This document shows, piece by piece, positions 19,955 through 30,740 of a stretch of 64,000 nt of DNA. Below the pieces are notes generated by a model. That model had not been told where the DNA came from, did not search any database, and worked only from the letters and a program-made list of their open reading frames with translations. Within the stretch, counting starts at the first letter, position 1. Each line of letters opens with the position of its first letter. The DNA lies in the NCBI GenBank assembly GCA_027946355.1, contig JAPEUS010000015.1:540148-604147 (forward strand), written 5' to 3'. The stretch is from Collariella sp. IMI 366227. Lineage: Eukaryota; Ascomycota; Sordariomycetes; Sordariales; Chaetomiaceae. A program made the translations under genes and the position numbers.

Positions 19955-21875
19955 ATGGGCAAAGTCCTCAGATCCTTTGTCTGCGGCATGCTGGCCTTGG
20001 CTGGGGCTACAGCTGCCGCGCCGTCGTATCACCCGCGCGCCGCCAGCGCTGCTGCTCGGACCTTCGAGGCCGAGGATGCAACTCTCTCCGGGACAACCAT
20101 TGACACAGAACTAACTGGCTTTACCGGTAGGCGCTTGAAATTCAATAAATCGGAAGTCCTTTTCATTTTGCTAATCATAGACTCGGACAGGCACCGGCTA
20201 CGTGACGGGCTTCTCAGACGCAACTGACAAGGTCACCTTCACCGTTGACAGCACCACCACTCAGCTGTATGATTTCACCATCCGCGCTGCCGCCATCTAC
20301 GGCGACAAGCGCACCTCAGTTATTCTCAATGGGGGGGGCTAGCAGCGAGGTGTTTTTCGCAGCCGGCGAGACATGGGCCGATGTCGCGGCTGGCCAGCTC
20401 CTGCTGAACCAGGGCTCAAACACCATCGACATCGTCAACAACTGGGGATGGTCAGTCATAGCATACTTAAATCTCGCCGATATACATGGCTAACCATCCT
20501 ATCCAGGTACCTCATTGACTCCATCACTCTTACTCCCTCCTCCCCCCGCCCGGCTCACCAGATCAACGAATCGCCCGTCAATGCGGCCGCGGACAGCGGC
20601 GCAAAGGCCCTGTACAAGTACCTCCGCTCCATCTATGGCAAGAAAATTCTATCCGGTCAGCAGGAGCTTTCGTGGGCCAACTACATTGGGCAGCAAACGG
20701 GTAAGACCCCTGCGCTTGTCTCTGTAGATCTCATGGATTACTCCCCTTCCCGCGTCGAGAGGGGCACCGTCGGTACAGCCGTTGAGGAGGCCATCCAGCA
20801 CCACAACCGCGGCGGCATTGTCTCCGTCTTGTGGCACTGGAATGCTCCCACCGGCCTCTACGACACCGCTGAGCAGCGGTGGTGGAGTGGCTTTTACACG
20901 GCCGCGACTGACTTCGATGTTGCTGCCGCGCTCAGCTCGACCACCAACGCCAACTACACGCTTCTCATCCGTGACATCGACGCCATTGCCGTCCAGCTCA
21001 AGAGGCTGCAAACTGCCGGTGTTCCCGTGTTGTTCCGCCCGCTCCATGAGGCCGAGGGCGCTTGGTTTTGGGTGGGGTGCCAAGGGTCCCGAGCCGGCCA
21101 AGAAGCTTTGGGGCATCCTGTATGAGCGCCTCACTGTCCACCACAAGATCAACAACCTCATCTGGGTTTGGAACTCAATCTTGGCGGACTGGTACCCTGG
21201 TGATGCCACAGTTGATATCCTGAGCGCTGATGTCTATGCTAAGGGCAATGGAGTAGGTACACCTTCACCGCGAGTTGATGTGAAAGGAAGCTGACATCGT
21301 TATTTAGCCCATGTCCACGCAGTACAATCAGCTCATTGAGCTTGGCAAGGACAAGAAAATGATTGCCGCCTCTGAGGTCGGCGCCGCCCCTCTCCCCGAT
21401 CTCCTGCAGGCGTATGAGGCCCACTGGCTTTGGTTCGCTGTCTGGGGCGACTCATTCATCAACAACGCCGAGTGGAACTCTCTTGACAACCTCAAGAAGG
21501 TAAGCTGCCGTGTCATATAACTCGCTCCAGACCAGAACTAATTTCTATTAGATTTACGGCAGCGACTACGTCCTCACGCTGGACGAGATTCAAGGCTGGC
21601 AAGGAGCTCCTCTCCCCAGCTCGACCTCCACCACCGCCACGCCCATCGCGACCTCCACCACTTCTGTGAAGAGCACCAGCACCAGCACCAGCACCATTAA
21701 GCCCAGCACAACGACCGCCACTACCACTACCACCAGCGCCACTGCCACTGCCTCGCCTGTCACACGACTGTTTGCAGGCCGCCGTACACTTGCAAGTTCC
21801 AGAATGAGTGGTACTCTCAGTGCCTTTGAATTAGACTTGAAGGGGTGGAGTCGAATGGGGGCCAGGAGGTGGTAA
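19955..21875 (+). CDS. CBM35-GH26 beta-mannanase with truncated CBM1 tail
   Basis: Secreted mannan-degrading enzyme. Exons: 19955-20126, 20191-20450, 20507-21252, 21308-21499, 21552 onward; introns of 52-64 nt. The signal peptide is followed by a CBM35-like domain (FEAEDATLSG...TGYVTGFSDATDKVTF...NNWGWYLIDSITL). The GH26 domain follows, with acid/base Glu in RPLHEAEGAWFW and nucleophile Glu in AASEVGA. Two G runs are one base too long for the frame, 20331-20338 and 21070-21072. Removing one G at each makes all exon phases agree. After a Thr/Ser linker the frame runs on to 21875. The second half of a fungal CBM1 (PPYTCKFQNEWYSQCL, stop 21827-21829) sits in another frame without its QCGG half. 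Confidence 0.85.
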
Positions 21876-23642
21876 ATATGGGTGTTCTCCGGCTCCTAGT
21901 TGCCTTTGCACAAGTTGAATGGGTGAAGTTCAAGGGCACGGAGATCAGTGGAAACGGGTCGAGCGCACTTTTGGGTTGGCACATTTGTTGCAACCTTTTT
22001 ATGTTACATAGTAGGGAACAAATTAAATAACACTCGGCCTGGATTTGGACATCACGCAAGTCTGAGAAACTACCTAGGTCATGTGGACCTCTTTATCTTC
22101 TTTTGTCTATTATAACGTGATCCACCCCCAAGCGGCGCACTTTTCCACAACACACAACAAGAAACATCAATTGCACCACCACAACAACTGCAATGCACTG
22201 AGACTATTCGGAATTATATACACCAGAAATCTCTACATATTTCTGACACGTGCGCGCATTGTGCCCAGGCTTCCCACACTTGCTACAACGCCGTGGAGCC
22301 GTCTCCGTTCTGATGCGCCGACCACCATTTTCACGTATTTTACGCTCTACCTGTTCCTGCACTTTCTTTTGGACCAGTAGATCTTGTGAATCTTCTACAG
22401 TAAGTGGCCCTCCAAAACGAATACGTGTTTTTTTGGCCCTTCGGCACTTGCTGAGTGCCTCATTCGCCTTCTGTAAGGTATGTAACTCAGCTGCCATGAG
22501 GGTAACCGAATGCGCCAATGCCTGCGTCCCTTTCGCAAGCTGGTCGACAGCAGTAAAAATTGGTGTTGGCGAGCTTTCCTGGTGACAAGCAATTCGATTT
22601 TTGATATACTCGGATTGTGAGACAGCCTCTGTTGGGTTCTGTGGCGTCTGGGAGAACCAAGGATCGGCAGCTGCGGAAGGGGGACCAGTTGGCGTTGGCG
22701 TCCGTAATTTGACATCCAGCTTGGATATCACAGCCTCAGGGTCGAAAGTTACTAGACCTACACCTCTGAAACCTCCTCTATTGTTTCTCTCTGTCATAGC
22801 AGCAAAGTGGGCAGCTTTGAAGGCGAGAAAGAACTCGACCTTGGTGATGTGGTTGATATGCGCTCTGACGAAGTGCTCGATTTGCCGACCGTACGCCTTC
22901 TTCAAGGCACTGAAACACCCAACATCGAGTGGCTGGGTTAGATGAGATGAGTGAGGAGGCAGGCTGATAGTGATGATGTTGTTCTTCTTGCAAAAAGCCT
23001 CGAATCCAGCTGACTGGTGACTCTCATGCCCATCGAGGACAATCATCCGATATATACCCTTCATACGAGGTTTTGTGTGCTTATCGAAGTGTTTGATCTA
23101 TCCGAGGCCAGTTTCGTTGTCTGTCCACCCATTGGAAGTTGGTTTGATGGCCCAGCCGAGTGGGAGCTCGCCCTCGGAGTACCAGTTGGCGAGGTGGTAC
23201 GCGCCTTGAACAATGAGAAACGGCGGGAGGCACCACCCTGTGCCATTGATGCACTCATCGCCATTGCCCATTCCCAATTGCCAGGCTGGACTGCCTTGCC
23301 TCTTCCACGTCGATCGGCGCGTGTCACCACCATAGATGCGTAGATAACGCCCATTATAAAGCCGGTCTCGTCGAAGTTATAGAAGTCGTAGTCGGGATGC
23401 CGTACTTCGCCTTCATGTTGTATATAAGCTTAACCCACGCGCCAATCAGCTCTGGATCTTTGTAGAGGGCTCTCTGAAAGTTATATAGGCGATTAAAACG
23501 CGTCTTGAGGTTTGGTTGTCGCTTGAAAAACTTCTCGGCCCAGTACTTGCCGACGCGTCCCCCGTCGCGTCGCGCGAGAAGCAAATTGGCCATATCTTCA
23601 ACGCCAGCGTATTGGGGCGCGAATCCTCGCGTATCCAGGTCC

Positions 23643-24578
23643 AATATATGCTGGACAACACGGCTTGCCGACTTCGAAACCAGGCTGCAACAACCCGCTC
23701 TCGATAACGGCCAAGGAGGCAAAAAGGCCCCAGGGACCATTGTCCATGCAGCTTGCAGCAAGATACGCCGGAGGTTTCACTCAAGACCGAGCAATAGGGG
23801 CCGACCACGGGCTTTTAGACCACAGAGGCCGACAGCGGTAGAAGAGGCCGCAGGAGTAATAGCACGTTGGACCGGGGGAACCACCGACACGGATAGGGTA
23901 GTCGAGGAGGCTTGGAGAGAAAGATGGCTAGAGGGACGAGATGGTCGGGCGACGACGAGACCAGCGGACGACCTCGACCACCAGCAGAAGACTCTATTCA
24001 AGGACAAGACTCTTAAGAAGCACGAGGGACTGAGCAAAGTGAAGAGCTCGTTGTTGGTCCAAGTCCGGACTGGGGACATAGGCCTTCGGGACTTCTTGTT
24101 CAAACGGGGAGTCCCAAGTGTGCTGACGCCCAGCTGCGAGTGCGGCGAAGGGCGGGAGACTGCTGAACACCTGGTGGTGTGGTGTTTGGCCCCACCGTTG
24201 ACTCGGACGTGGGAGAGAGCAGAAGTCAGGACGCGACGAGACTTTTACTCTGTTCTACAGGGTGCCAGTCCTTCAACTGCTCGGCTGACGAGGAGGATAC
24301 TGGGCTGGCTGATGGATTCAGGAAGACTGCCGATGTACAGCTTGGCTAGGAAGCTCGAGCTGGAGTGGGAAATCTGACTCCCACCGGTCGGAGGCCAAGA
24401 GGCCTTCTCTTTTTGTATTTTGCAGGCTCATTCACTGATTTCTTCCCTTAATCATCGATATAGGTTTTTCACCCGGCCCGCAATGGCGCGGTTTTCCTGT
24501 ATAGTAAATGTCTGAGGGTCCGACATGCCCGCAGGCACAGCGGTGTAGGAATAATAATAATAATATATGCTGGACAAC
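23643..24578 (+). mobile_element. 5'-truncated LINE inside the pogo transposase, with target duplication
   Basis: Insert 23660-24561 is flanked by a duplicated AATATATGCTGGACAAC (23643-23659 and 24562-24578; the first bases may belong to the tail). It encodes the LINE ORF2 C-terminus: LADFETRLQQPALDNGQ, then RTGDIGLRDFLFKRGVPSVL, the finger CECGEGRETAEHLVVWC, and LTRRILGWLMDSGRLPMYSL, stop at 24375-24377. A short 3' UTR ends in an (ATA)n tail. The same sequence recurs nearly unchanged at 60826-61755. Confidence 0.92.
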
Positions 24579-24720
24579 TGCCTCTTCCTCGGTAATTGTT
24601 AGTCAATGGGCTGCAGGACGTGGCTCTAGCTTTGGTGCTCGTCCGTTTATTCTATAGCGAAGAGTAGCTTTGGGCACGTTGTAGATTGCTGCGGCCTTCC
24701 GGCGGCTGAGGCTTTTGTCT

Positions 24721-25825
24721 TTTAAAATGGCAATTGATAGACGGGCAGGGCACGATGTGCCAGCTGGCAGTAATCTACCAACTCCAACTGTTGTGGGTGA
24801 TGCGGATGAATTGCTCTATGGTGGTGATGATGGTGAAGGTGAAGGAGGAAAAGGCAGAGGGCTGACTGCAGGAAGGTGGTGGGTGCCCCACCAGAGGCCC
24901 CACCGCAACACCAACTTGACGTCAAAAGCATCTTGCTTTCGCATGCCTATCAATCACATAATGGCTCCCTTTTCCAACAGCACCCGAAAGCGATTCCAAC
25001 CTAGGTACGATATCGCCGATTTAGATAAAGCGCAATCTCAACGCAACAAGCGACTCCGACGCGATGCCTCCGATACACGCGGGCAGACTAGGCCTCTGTC
25101 TTCAAGCAGCAGCTTAGGGCCAGACCCTGAAGAAGGGTACGGCTACGGCGATGACAATGCCTTGTATAATCTTTTCGCCACCGATCCCCCGGCACATTTC
25201 ACGACAGTACCCCGACCCCATGGATCTCAAGGATTGGACGAGCCCTGGTGGGAACTGCGCAACGACTCAGAGATCTATCTCTCCCTCGATTTCCCAACCC
25301 CCGCGAGACCGATGAACCATATTAAGCTGGCTTTACCAGGCCCGGCGTTTAGTGAGCGAATGACACGTCTTGGGAACCATTTCTTTCCTTATTTTCTCTT
25401 CTTTCCTCAAGTTGAGTGTACTCGTAAAGTCGTCACCAGCTAGTTGCAATACACTCGTTGGGACCGTTACAGTATTCCCTCACAGGAGGCTAACTGCAGG
25501 CCAGGAAAATCAGATTGGAACTTAGACATGCCTCCCTAAAGATCAGTTACCTTCAGAGGTAACACAAAATGTTAAATCTGCTCATTGTTGCTTTGGCAGC
25601 TCTTCAACAATTGTACCTGCACATCTACGTTGACGACCTTGCCATCTTGAAGGCAGCAGAGATTCGTGTTAGTGTTAGTGACTTGGCCTTCACCGCTTTT
25701 AGTGGAGTATTGGTGACAGCTGGCTGAAAATTTGAACCAATAGGAGCTCGCACATTGCCCTGCCCGGATAACGCCCTGCCCGTGTATCAATTGTGCCCTG
25801 CCCGTCTATCAATTGCCTTTAAAAT
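24721..25825. mobile_element. Non-autonomous hAT-like element with 8-bp target duplication
   Basis: A 1,089-bp unit (24729-25817) has perfect inverted ends of 25 bp starting GGCAATTGATAGACGGGCAG. TTTAAAAT is duplicated on both sides (24721-24728 and 25818-25825). It sits inside the pogo transposase codon series; without it the reading ...IETILK/DKSLSRR... is continuous and in frame. The 8-bp duplication is the hAT hallmark. There is no transposase inside. Three further GCCCTGCCCG-type subterminal words lie at 25760-25800. It carries one ORF of unknown kind (24961-25443). Confidence 0.85.
24961..25443 (+). CDS. ORF of unknown function carried by the hAT-like element
   Basis: A 160-codon frame from the ATG at 24961 (MAPFSNSTRKRFQPRYDIAD) to the stop at 25441-25443. 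The N-terminus is basic with NKRLRRDAS, followed by a Ser-rich stretch, an acidic GYGYGDDNALYNLF segment and a WWELRNDSEIYLSLDF block. There is no transposase motif, zinc finger or signal peptide. The composition is protein-like to about codon 140 and then Phe-rich, suggesting that the original 3' end is missing. It could be a captured host gene fragment. Confidence 0.4.
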   Translation: MAPFSNSTRKRFQPRYDIADLDKAQSQRNKRLRRDASDTRGQTRPLSSSSSLGPDPEEGYGYGDDNALYNLFATDPPAHFTTVPRPHGSQGLDEPWWELRNDSEIYLSLDFPTPARPMNHIKLALPGPAFSERMTRLGNHFFPYFLFFPQVECTRKVVTS

Positions 25826-25956
25826 AGTTTCAATTTCCAGGATGATCTAGCTTTCTTTATAGAGGGTTGCCATTATTGGTCATGGAGAAATGATGTGTAG
25901 AAGATGGAAATGTGTGACGCGCCGAAAAGTGCGCCGGTTGGGGGTGGAGCACGTTA

Positions 25957-26667
25957 TCCGCTTTTCCTTTTGTACAAAGTCTGAGGATTCTATCAAACAT
26001 GAACGGGTATATCAGGGACCTACACAATCCCAAGAAGAGTTTACCAAATTCAATCCACCTTCCAAACAATCATCCATCTCAACCTCTACCGATTTACTAA
26101 GGGAACTCGACAACCGTTTTTGTCCAATTTTACAAGATACTTGGACCATGCCGTAACCACCAGGTCAGTGTGAAGCGAAGAATTTAACTGATAGGAGGTC
26201 CCTTCATCCCCTCCCATCTCCCCGCCCTTCCTAAACCACAACGGGCTATAAGAGCCATAACAGCTATCACGGTCATTACAGCTACAACGGGCAACTACAG
26301 GCACAACGGTTTTCCCATATTTCTCTAACCCTGACTCTAAGCTACCCGATCCCTAACCACCAGCCCTAGTCCTAAGACCACTAACCTGGGGTCTTACGCC
26401 GCCCACCAAACCTCCGGCATTTTGAAGCCGTGTATTTGAAGCCGTAAATTTGAAGCCGTGAATTGAAGTGGTGGGGAGGGGGAGGTTGGGCAAGGGTGGT
26501 GGTGAAGGTGAGGAGGCTGATTTCGGGGCGGTGGGGAGGGGGCGGTAGAGGGAGGCATTTTAGGAAGGGTTCTCTTAATGAGGGCACATAAATCTGGAGG
26601 CGCAGCCTCGTAAATGAAGCGGAAGCTCCTTCCTCACTTCTTCCATATACACAATACATTCCAAAGT
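25957..26667. other. Intergenic, low-complex,no gene seen
   Basis: Contains runs of related ACAGCTA/ACGG words (about 26255-26310) and CCCTAACC-type words (26325-26370), plus a short tandem repeat at 26420-26470. No coding frame supported. Confidence 0.45.
26420..26470. repeat. Degenerate 14-bp tandem repeat
   Basis: Three and a half copies of TTTGAAGCCGTGA with one- or two-base differences, at 26421, 26435, 26449 and 26463. Confidence 0.7.
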
Positions 26668-28155
26668 TCATCGAAGCTTCGCTTCGATGAGCCTTCCAGC
26701 CCACGCAAACGCCATGACGGCAGCCGCATACGCCGCCCCAGCCAGCACAATCAAACCCCGATAACCCCCACTCTGTAGCACCGCTCCTGCAATAGGAATG
26801 CCCGTCAGAACACCAAAACTAGCAATAAAAAATGTCGTCCCCGTCCTCTTCCCATAATCCTCCGTCCGGCACACCTTTCCAATACACACCGGTGTCAACG
26901 CGATCGCCGACCCAGACCAGAAGCCATACAGCACTGTAAAGCCTGTGATACCAGCCTCGTTACTGCCAATGGGAAGCCAAAGCGCAAAGATAAACGCTGT
27001 GCAGGCGAATGCTGTGATGAGCATGACGTTGAATACTCCGAACCGGTCCGCGAAGTACCCCGGCAACACGCGGCCGGGTATCGCCCCCGTATTAAGGAGC
27101 GCGTTGAGGCGGTATGCTGCCTGGAAACCCATCCCGCTAGCAATAGCATAGGAAGAGATGTATGTGTACGGGATAAATACAGCGAACTCAACCAGGAAAA
27201 CAGCCAACGTAACGATAGCGTACTTAGGGTCACCGAGAGCTCTAAGGTCGATAGCGCCACCCTTGGCTTTATTCGGGGGAAGTCTCTTTTTCAGGAGGAC
27301 GCATGCCAGTGCACAGGTTATGGCTGAGATAAGGGCGATGATGCGGATGGACCAGGGGAAGCCGATCTTGGGGGCGAGGTAGAGAATGATGAGGGGGTAG
27401 GCGACGCCACCGAGGCCACCGGCGGTGAAGGAGATGCCTGTTGCGAGGGAGCGGCGGAGAGAAAACCAGTGACTGATGGCAGAGACGCTGGGGTAGAAGA
27501 GGAGGGAGGCGGATATGCCGCCGAGGACGCCGAAGGAGAGGAGGAAGTGATAGAATTCTATAAGGATAGTTAGTCTATTGGTCTCGTCGCCAATCTGCTT
27601 AGCTTTATACCTGTTGAAAAGCTCAGGCATATGACAGAAGCCATCATGCCAATAGAGCCTGGAATACTTAACAACCGAACGTCGTATGCATCAAAGATCG
27701 GTCCTGTTCAAGACAGTCAGCGGCAAAGAAATGTTGACGAATGGAGAAAGACTAACCGATTTGGGCACCGCAGAAGTAAAGAAAGAAGCCGTATGTACTG
27801 AAGATCCAGCCAATGCTCGATTCGGACATACCCTGAAGTTGATGTTCCGAAACCCAGGATTGGAGCACAGCAAGGGTGTTGAGCAAGCCCATGGACGGGA
27901 TCATGGCGCACCATGCCCCCAGAACGACCAGCCATGCCTTCAGGCCTCCCTCTGGATATGTTGTTTCATCACAATGACTGATTCGCACTACACGAACATG
28001 TTAAAAATTAGTATCCAGGCCTTTTAATCCGGACCGAGGACCGAGGGTGATTGTGGTGACAACTTACAACTGTCAGTGTCGTCTTGACCCCTTTGCAATC
28101 CCTCCTGAGAAGGGACCACCTCCTTTTCTTTTGGGGAGTTGATTGAAGCGGTCAT
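26668..28155 (-). CDS. MFS transporter, monocarboxylate-transporter (MCT/SLC16-like) family
   Basis: Intact 433-residue membrane transporter in four exons: 28155-28068, 27987-27757, 27703-27611 and 27557-26668. The introns are 80, 53 and 53 nt and all phases agree. After a short polar N-terminus the first helix region reads YPEGGLKAWLVVLGAWCAM, the conserved start of fungal MCT-like proteins. FDAYDVRLL, the SASLLFYPSVSAISHWFSLRR loop (the A-motif-like region of the family) and RVLPGYFADRFGVFNVM follow. About twelve hydrophobic segments are visible. The substrate is not readable from sequence; relatives carry monocarboxylates, riboflavin or secondary-metabolite acids. It is divergent from the Zn2Cys6 gene 309 bp away, which may control it. 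Confidence 0.9.
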
Positions 28156-28464
28156 GGTTGTGTTTTTGATCAGCTTGTTTTATATTACTGAGAGATCAAT
28201 TCTTACTAGAACCAAGTTGACACTGAGCTAGTATATATATGCCTTCATCTGAAAACCTGAAGCTCTGCCGGTCCGTCCCATCTCTTACCTCTTATCTTGC
28301 CCCCAACAACCCCGAGTCTCCGAGACGATCCACCCGCTGAGTCATTAAACCCGAGGGCACAAAGCCGAGCATAAATCCGGTCCCATGCCCTTCTCCGATT
28401 CTCAAAGATCCTGGCCAACCCTTCCCCGACACTCACAGGACCGGAAGCTAGGTACTGTAGCATC
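28156..28464. promoter_or_regulatory. Shared promoter region of transporter and regulator
   Basis: This 309-bp region separates the two ATGs. It contains TATATATA at 28233-28240. CGG/CCG words that a Zn2Cys6 protein could bind occur (for example 28269-28276 and 28377-28381), but no clear paired site was assigned. Confidence 0.4.
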
Positions 28465-30297
28465 ATGGATCCGCCACTATCTCCGGTCCGGCCGCCTTCG
28501 ACCACCACCAGCTCCCCTCAAGCCCCGAGACCTAAAAAACGCTCCCGGAAAACATACAGCTGCGAACCCTGCAGACTATCCAAGCTCCGATGCGACCGGA
28601 ACTATCCCTGCACCACCTGCAAGCGAAAAGGTTCGACGTGCGAGTACGGAGACCGTATCCGAGACCAACACTCCCCTCAACGCAGTGTTCAGATATCTCA
28701 GCAACTCGCTCCGCAGACGCCAACTATTGCAGGCGCCCATGCCCAAGTATCTCATCGTTTAATCACCAGGGAGGATGACAACCCGTCAACACCAGACCGC
28801 CCCTGGGATGAAATGCTGCACCGGCCCGTCCCCAGGGGGTACGACACGGCCTGCATCCAGGATTCATCTTTCCCACTTACCCTGAGTTCTGTCATGCCTC
28901 TGACAGAGCTTCTAAACTTATTGCCGGGAAAGGAGTGTTGCGACTACCTGGTCTGCAAGTACTTTATGCACGTTTCCCCCCTTTACCATGTTATTCACGG
29001 GCCTACCTTTCAGACCCAGTACTACGAGTTCTGGGGAACTCCCGATCAGGTTTCCCGCTCATGGTTGGCGTTACTCTTTGTGATATGTTCCCTGGCGATC
29101 AACACCATGGAGCCAGACGAGGCAGCTATGGCCGGTCTGCTGCCACTCCCCGATGGCAGCCACGCCACCACTGTCGCATTGTCTCGCAAGCTCCGAGCAG
29201 CTTGCTTGACTTCCCTGTCTCAAGACGAGTTCTTGATTCGGCACGACTTAACCACGCTTGAGGCTCTGTTGATTCTGATCTATGCGATATCACACAACGA
29301 GGGGATCGAGCGCGGCTGGGTGCTGCTCGGCTCGGCGCTCAACATTGGTATCGCCACCCGTTGCAACACCGCTGACGTTGCCAACCTTAATCTGGCCGAG
29401 GTGGAGCGGCGTCGGCGATGCTGGGCCGGCATCCTCATGCTGTATACTTATCAGGGACTTCAGTTCCGCGACATCGACCTCTCATTTCTCCTCGCAAACA
29501 ACAACGCCATCATGCCAACGGAGGCTGGCGAGAAAACAACACTGACACAGTTCAAGATCCGCCTCTTTAAGTTATCCACCCAAATATGCAGCAAACTCTC
29601 CACCACAACCCCTCTCGACGAGGACTCACTCGTCCGTTTCGACTCAGCCATTGCCCACGAACAAACCAACTGGGACACCACCTTCCTCGTCAACGGCTTT
29701 CCCAGCATCCTTGACACAACAAGCTACGCGCACTGGTGTGTCCTCCAAACCTACGCCCACCAACTCTACCTCCTGATCCACCGACCCTTTCATCGACACC
29801 AATTCTCCCCCTTCCGCCTCCTCTCCCGCGAAGCCTGCCTCCGATCAAGCGCGGCCCTGCTCGACCTGCACCGCCAGTTCTGCGAGCTATCTCGTCTGCG
29901 GAGCTACCGCTGGTTTGTGCACGGCATGACAAGCTTCAATGCCCTGCAAGGCGCAGCGGCGCTAGCGTCGTGTCTGCTGGACGAGCCGGATGATCCGCGC
30001 GTGGGGGAGTACCGGGAAATGTTGACGGGGGTGGTGGCAAGGATTGAAGGGCTGCAGGAGACCAGTCCTGTGTGTGCCAGGGCGTGGCCAGTGTTGAGGC
30101 GTTTGCAGTGAGCTTTCTCGGAGTTTGAAATCTCCAGCATGGGGGGTGTTTGTTTGTGTTGTGAGGCTGACTTGCTTTTTTGCGCTACTAGAAATCATGT
30201 CTTTGAGCGGCTGAACAAGGACAAGCTTTGGGATCAGTCACTTGATGACTGGCTGAATATTGATTGGCTGAATCCGGATTTCTATGATGGCCAATAG
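28465..30297 (+). CDS. Zn2Cys6 transcription regulator with fungal_trans domain
   Basis: Predicted protein of 582 residues. The zinc cluster near residues 33-60 is complete: CEPCRLSKLRCDRNYPCTTCKRKGSTC. The middle-homology (fungal-specific transcription factor) domain is seen in ISHNEGIERGWVLLGSALNI and EVERRRRCWAGILMLYTYQG. Exon 1 (28465-30107) would end by itself at the TGA of 30109. However, GTGAGC at 30108 and CTACTAG at 30191 bound a clean 84-nt intron. The next exon (30192-30297) reads NHVFERLNKDKLW and an acidic DWLNIDWLNPDFYDG end, a plausible activation tail. It lies head-to-head with the MFS transporter and is a candidate pathway-specific regulator of it. Confidence 0.88.
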
Positions 30298-30740
30298 GTT
30301 GACCAGTATGGCCCTGCTGGAAAGCTTTAAGGTAACAATTTCGCAACACATCATGTGGCATATGGCGGGCATTAGTAAGCCGAATCTATCGAAGCTTAAG
30401 ATGGCCTGCGTGGTTTGCTCGATCGTGCTCGATCCTGGGTCGGAGGGCAACAATAACTGGGAGCTGCGGGTCAGGTTAAGGTCAGCCGTTCTGCCAAAGG
30501 TTTTGTGTATGTCTAGTTGTGGGGGTTAATTACTTAGGAAATGGTTCAAGCTCACTGCCACGGCGGCCACCAGAAGCAGGTCCATGCCTAGGGATAAGAT
30601 GCTTTTGGACGGTCTGTTCCCTGAACCAAGATGACACGAGCGAAGTGTGGGAGGAAGTTCGGAACGTTTGGTTACACAAAAACAAACAAAAGTTTCACAA
30701 GTAAATGTTAACTATTTGTTGCTAACGTGCTTGGTTACCA
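30298..30740. other. Intergenic, no gene seen
   Basis: No protein frame with family resemblance; lies between the regulator 3' end and a P450 relic. Confidence 0.45.

Larger units (their letters stand above)
22204..25873 (-). pseudogene. pogo/Fot1-type transposase, interrupted
   Basis: Reading on the minus strand from the ATG at 25873: MATLYKES, a stop, IILEIETILK, then the 1,089-bp insertion. Then DKSLSRRKAAAIYNVPKATL (HTH), a stop near LEPRPAAH, the LINE insertion, then HILDLDTRGFAP and KYWAEKFFKRQPNLK (CENP-B HTH). After frame changes near 23350-23060 come INGAGWCLPPF, the DDE core LDGHESHQSAGF and TQPLDVGCF, and a C-terminal CCHC knuckle CSKCGKPGHNARTC. The last frame (23064-22204, 286 codons) is long and clean. 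Inactive because of the insertions, stops and shifts. Confidence 0.85.
22113..25956 (-). mobile_element. pogo/Fot1-type DNA transposon with TA target duplication, hosting two insertions
   Basis: The terminal inverted repeats are at 22115 (ACGTGATCCACCCCCAAGCG) and, reverse-complemented, from 25954 (ACGTGCTCCACCCCCAACCG). Both continue GCGCACTTTTC. TA flanks both ends (22113-22114 and 25955-25956), as in Tc1/mariner insertions. The element encodes a CENP-B-HTH/DDE transposase on the minus strand. It has been interrupted by a LINE (23660-24561) and by a 1,089-bp hAT-like element (24729-25817). Confidence 0.9.
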
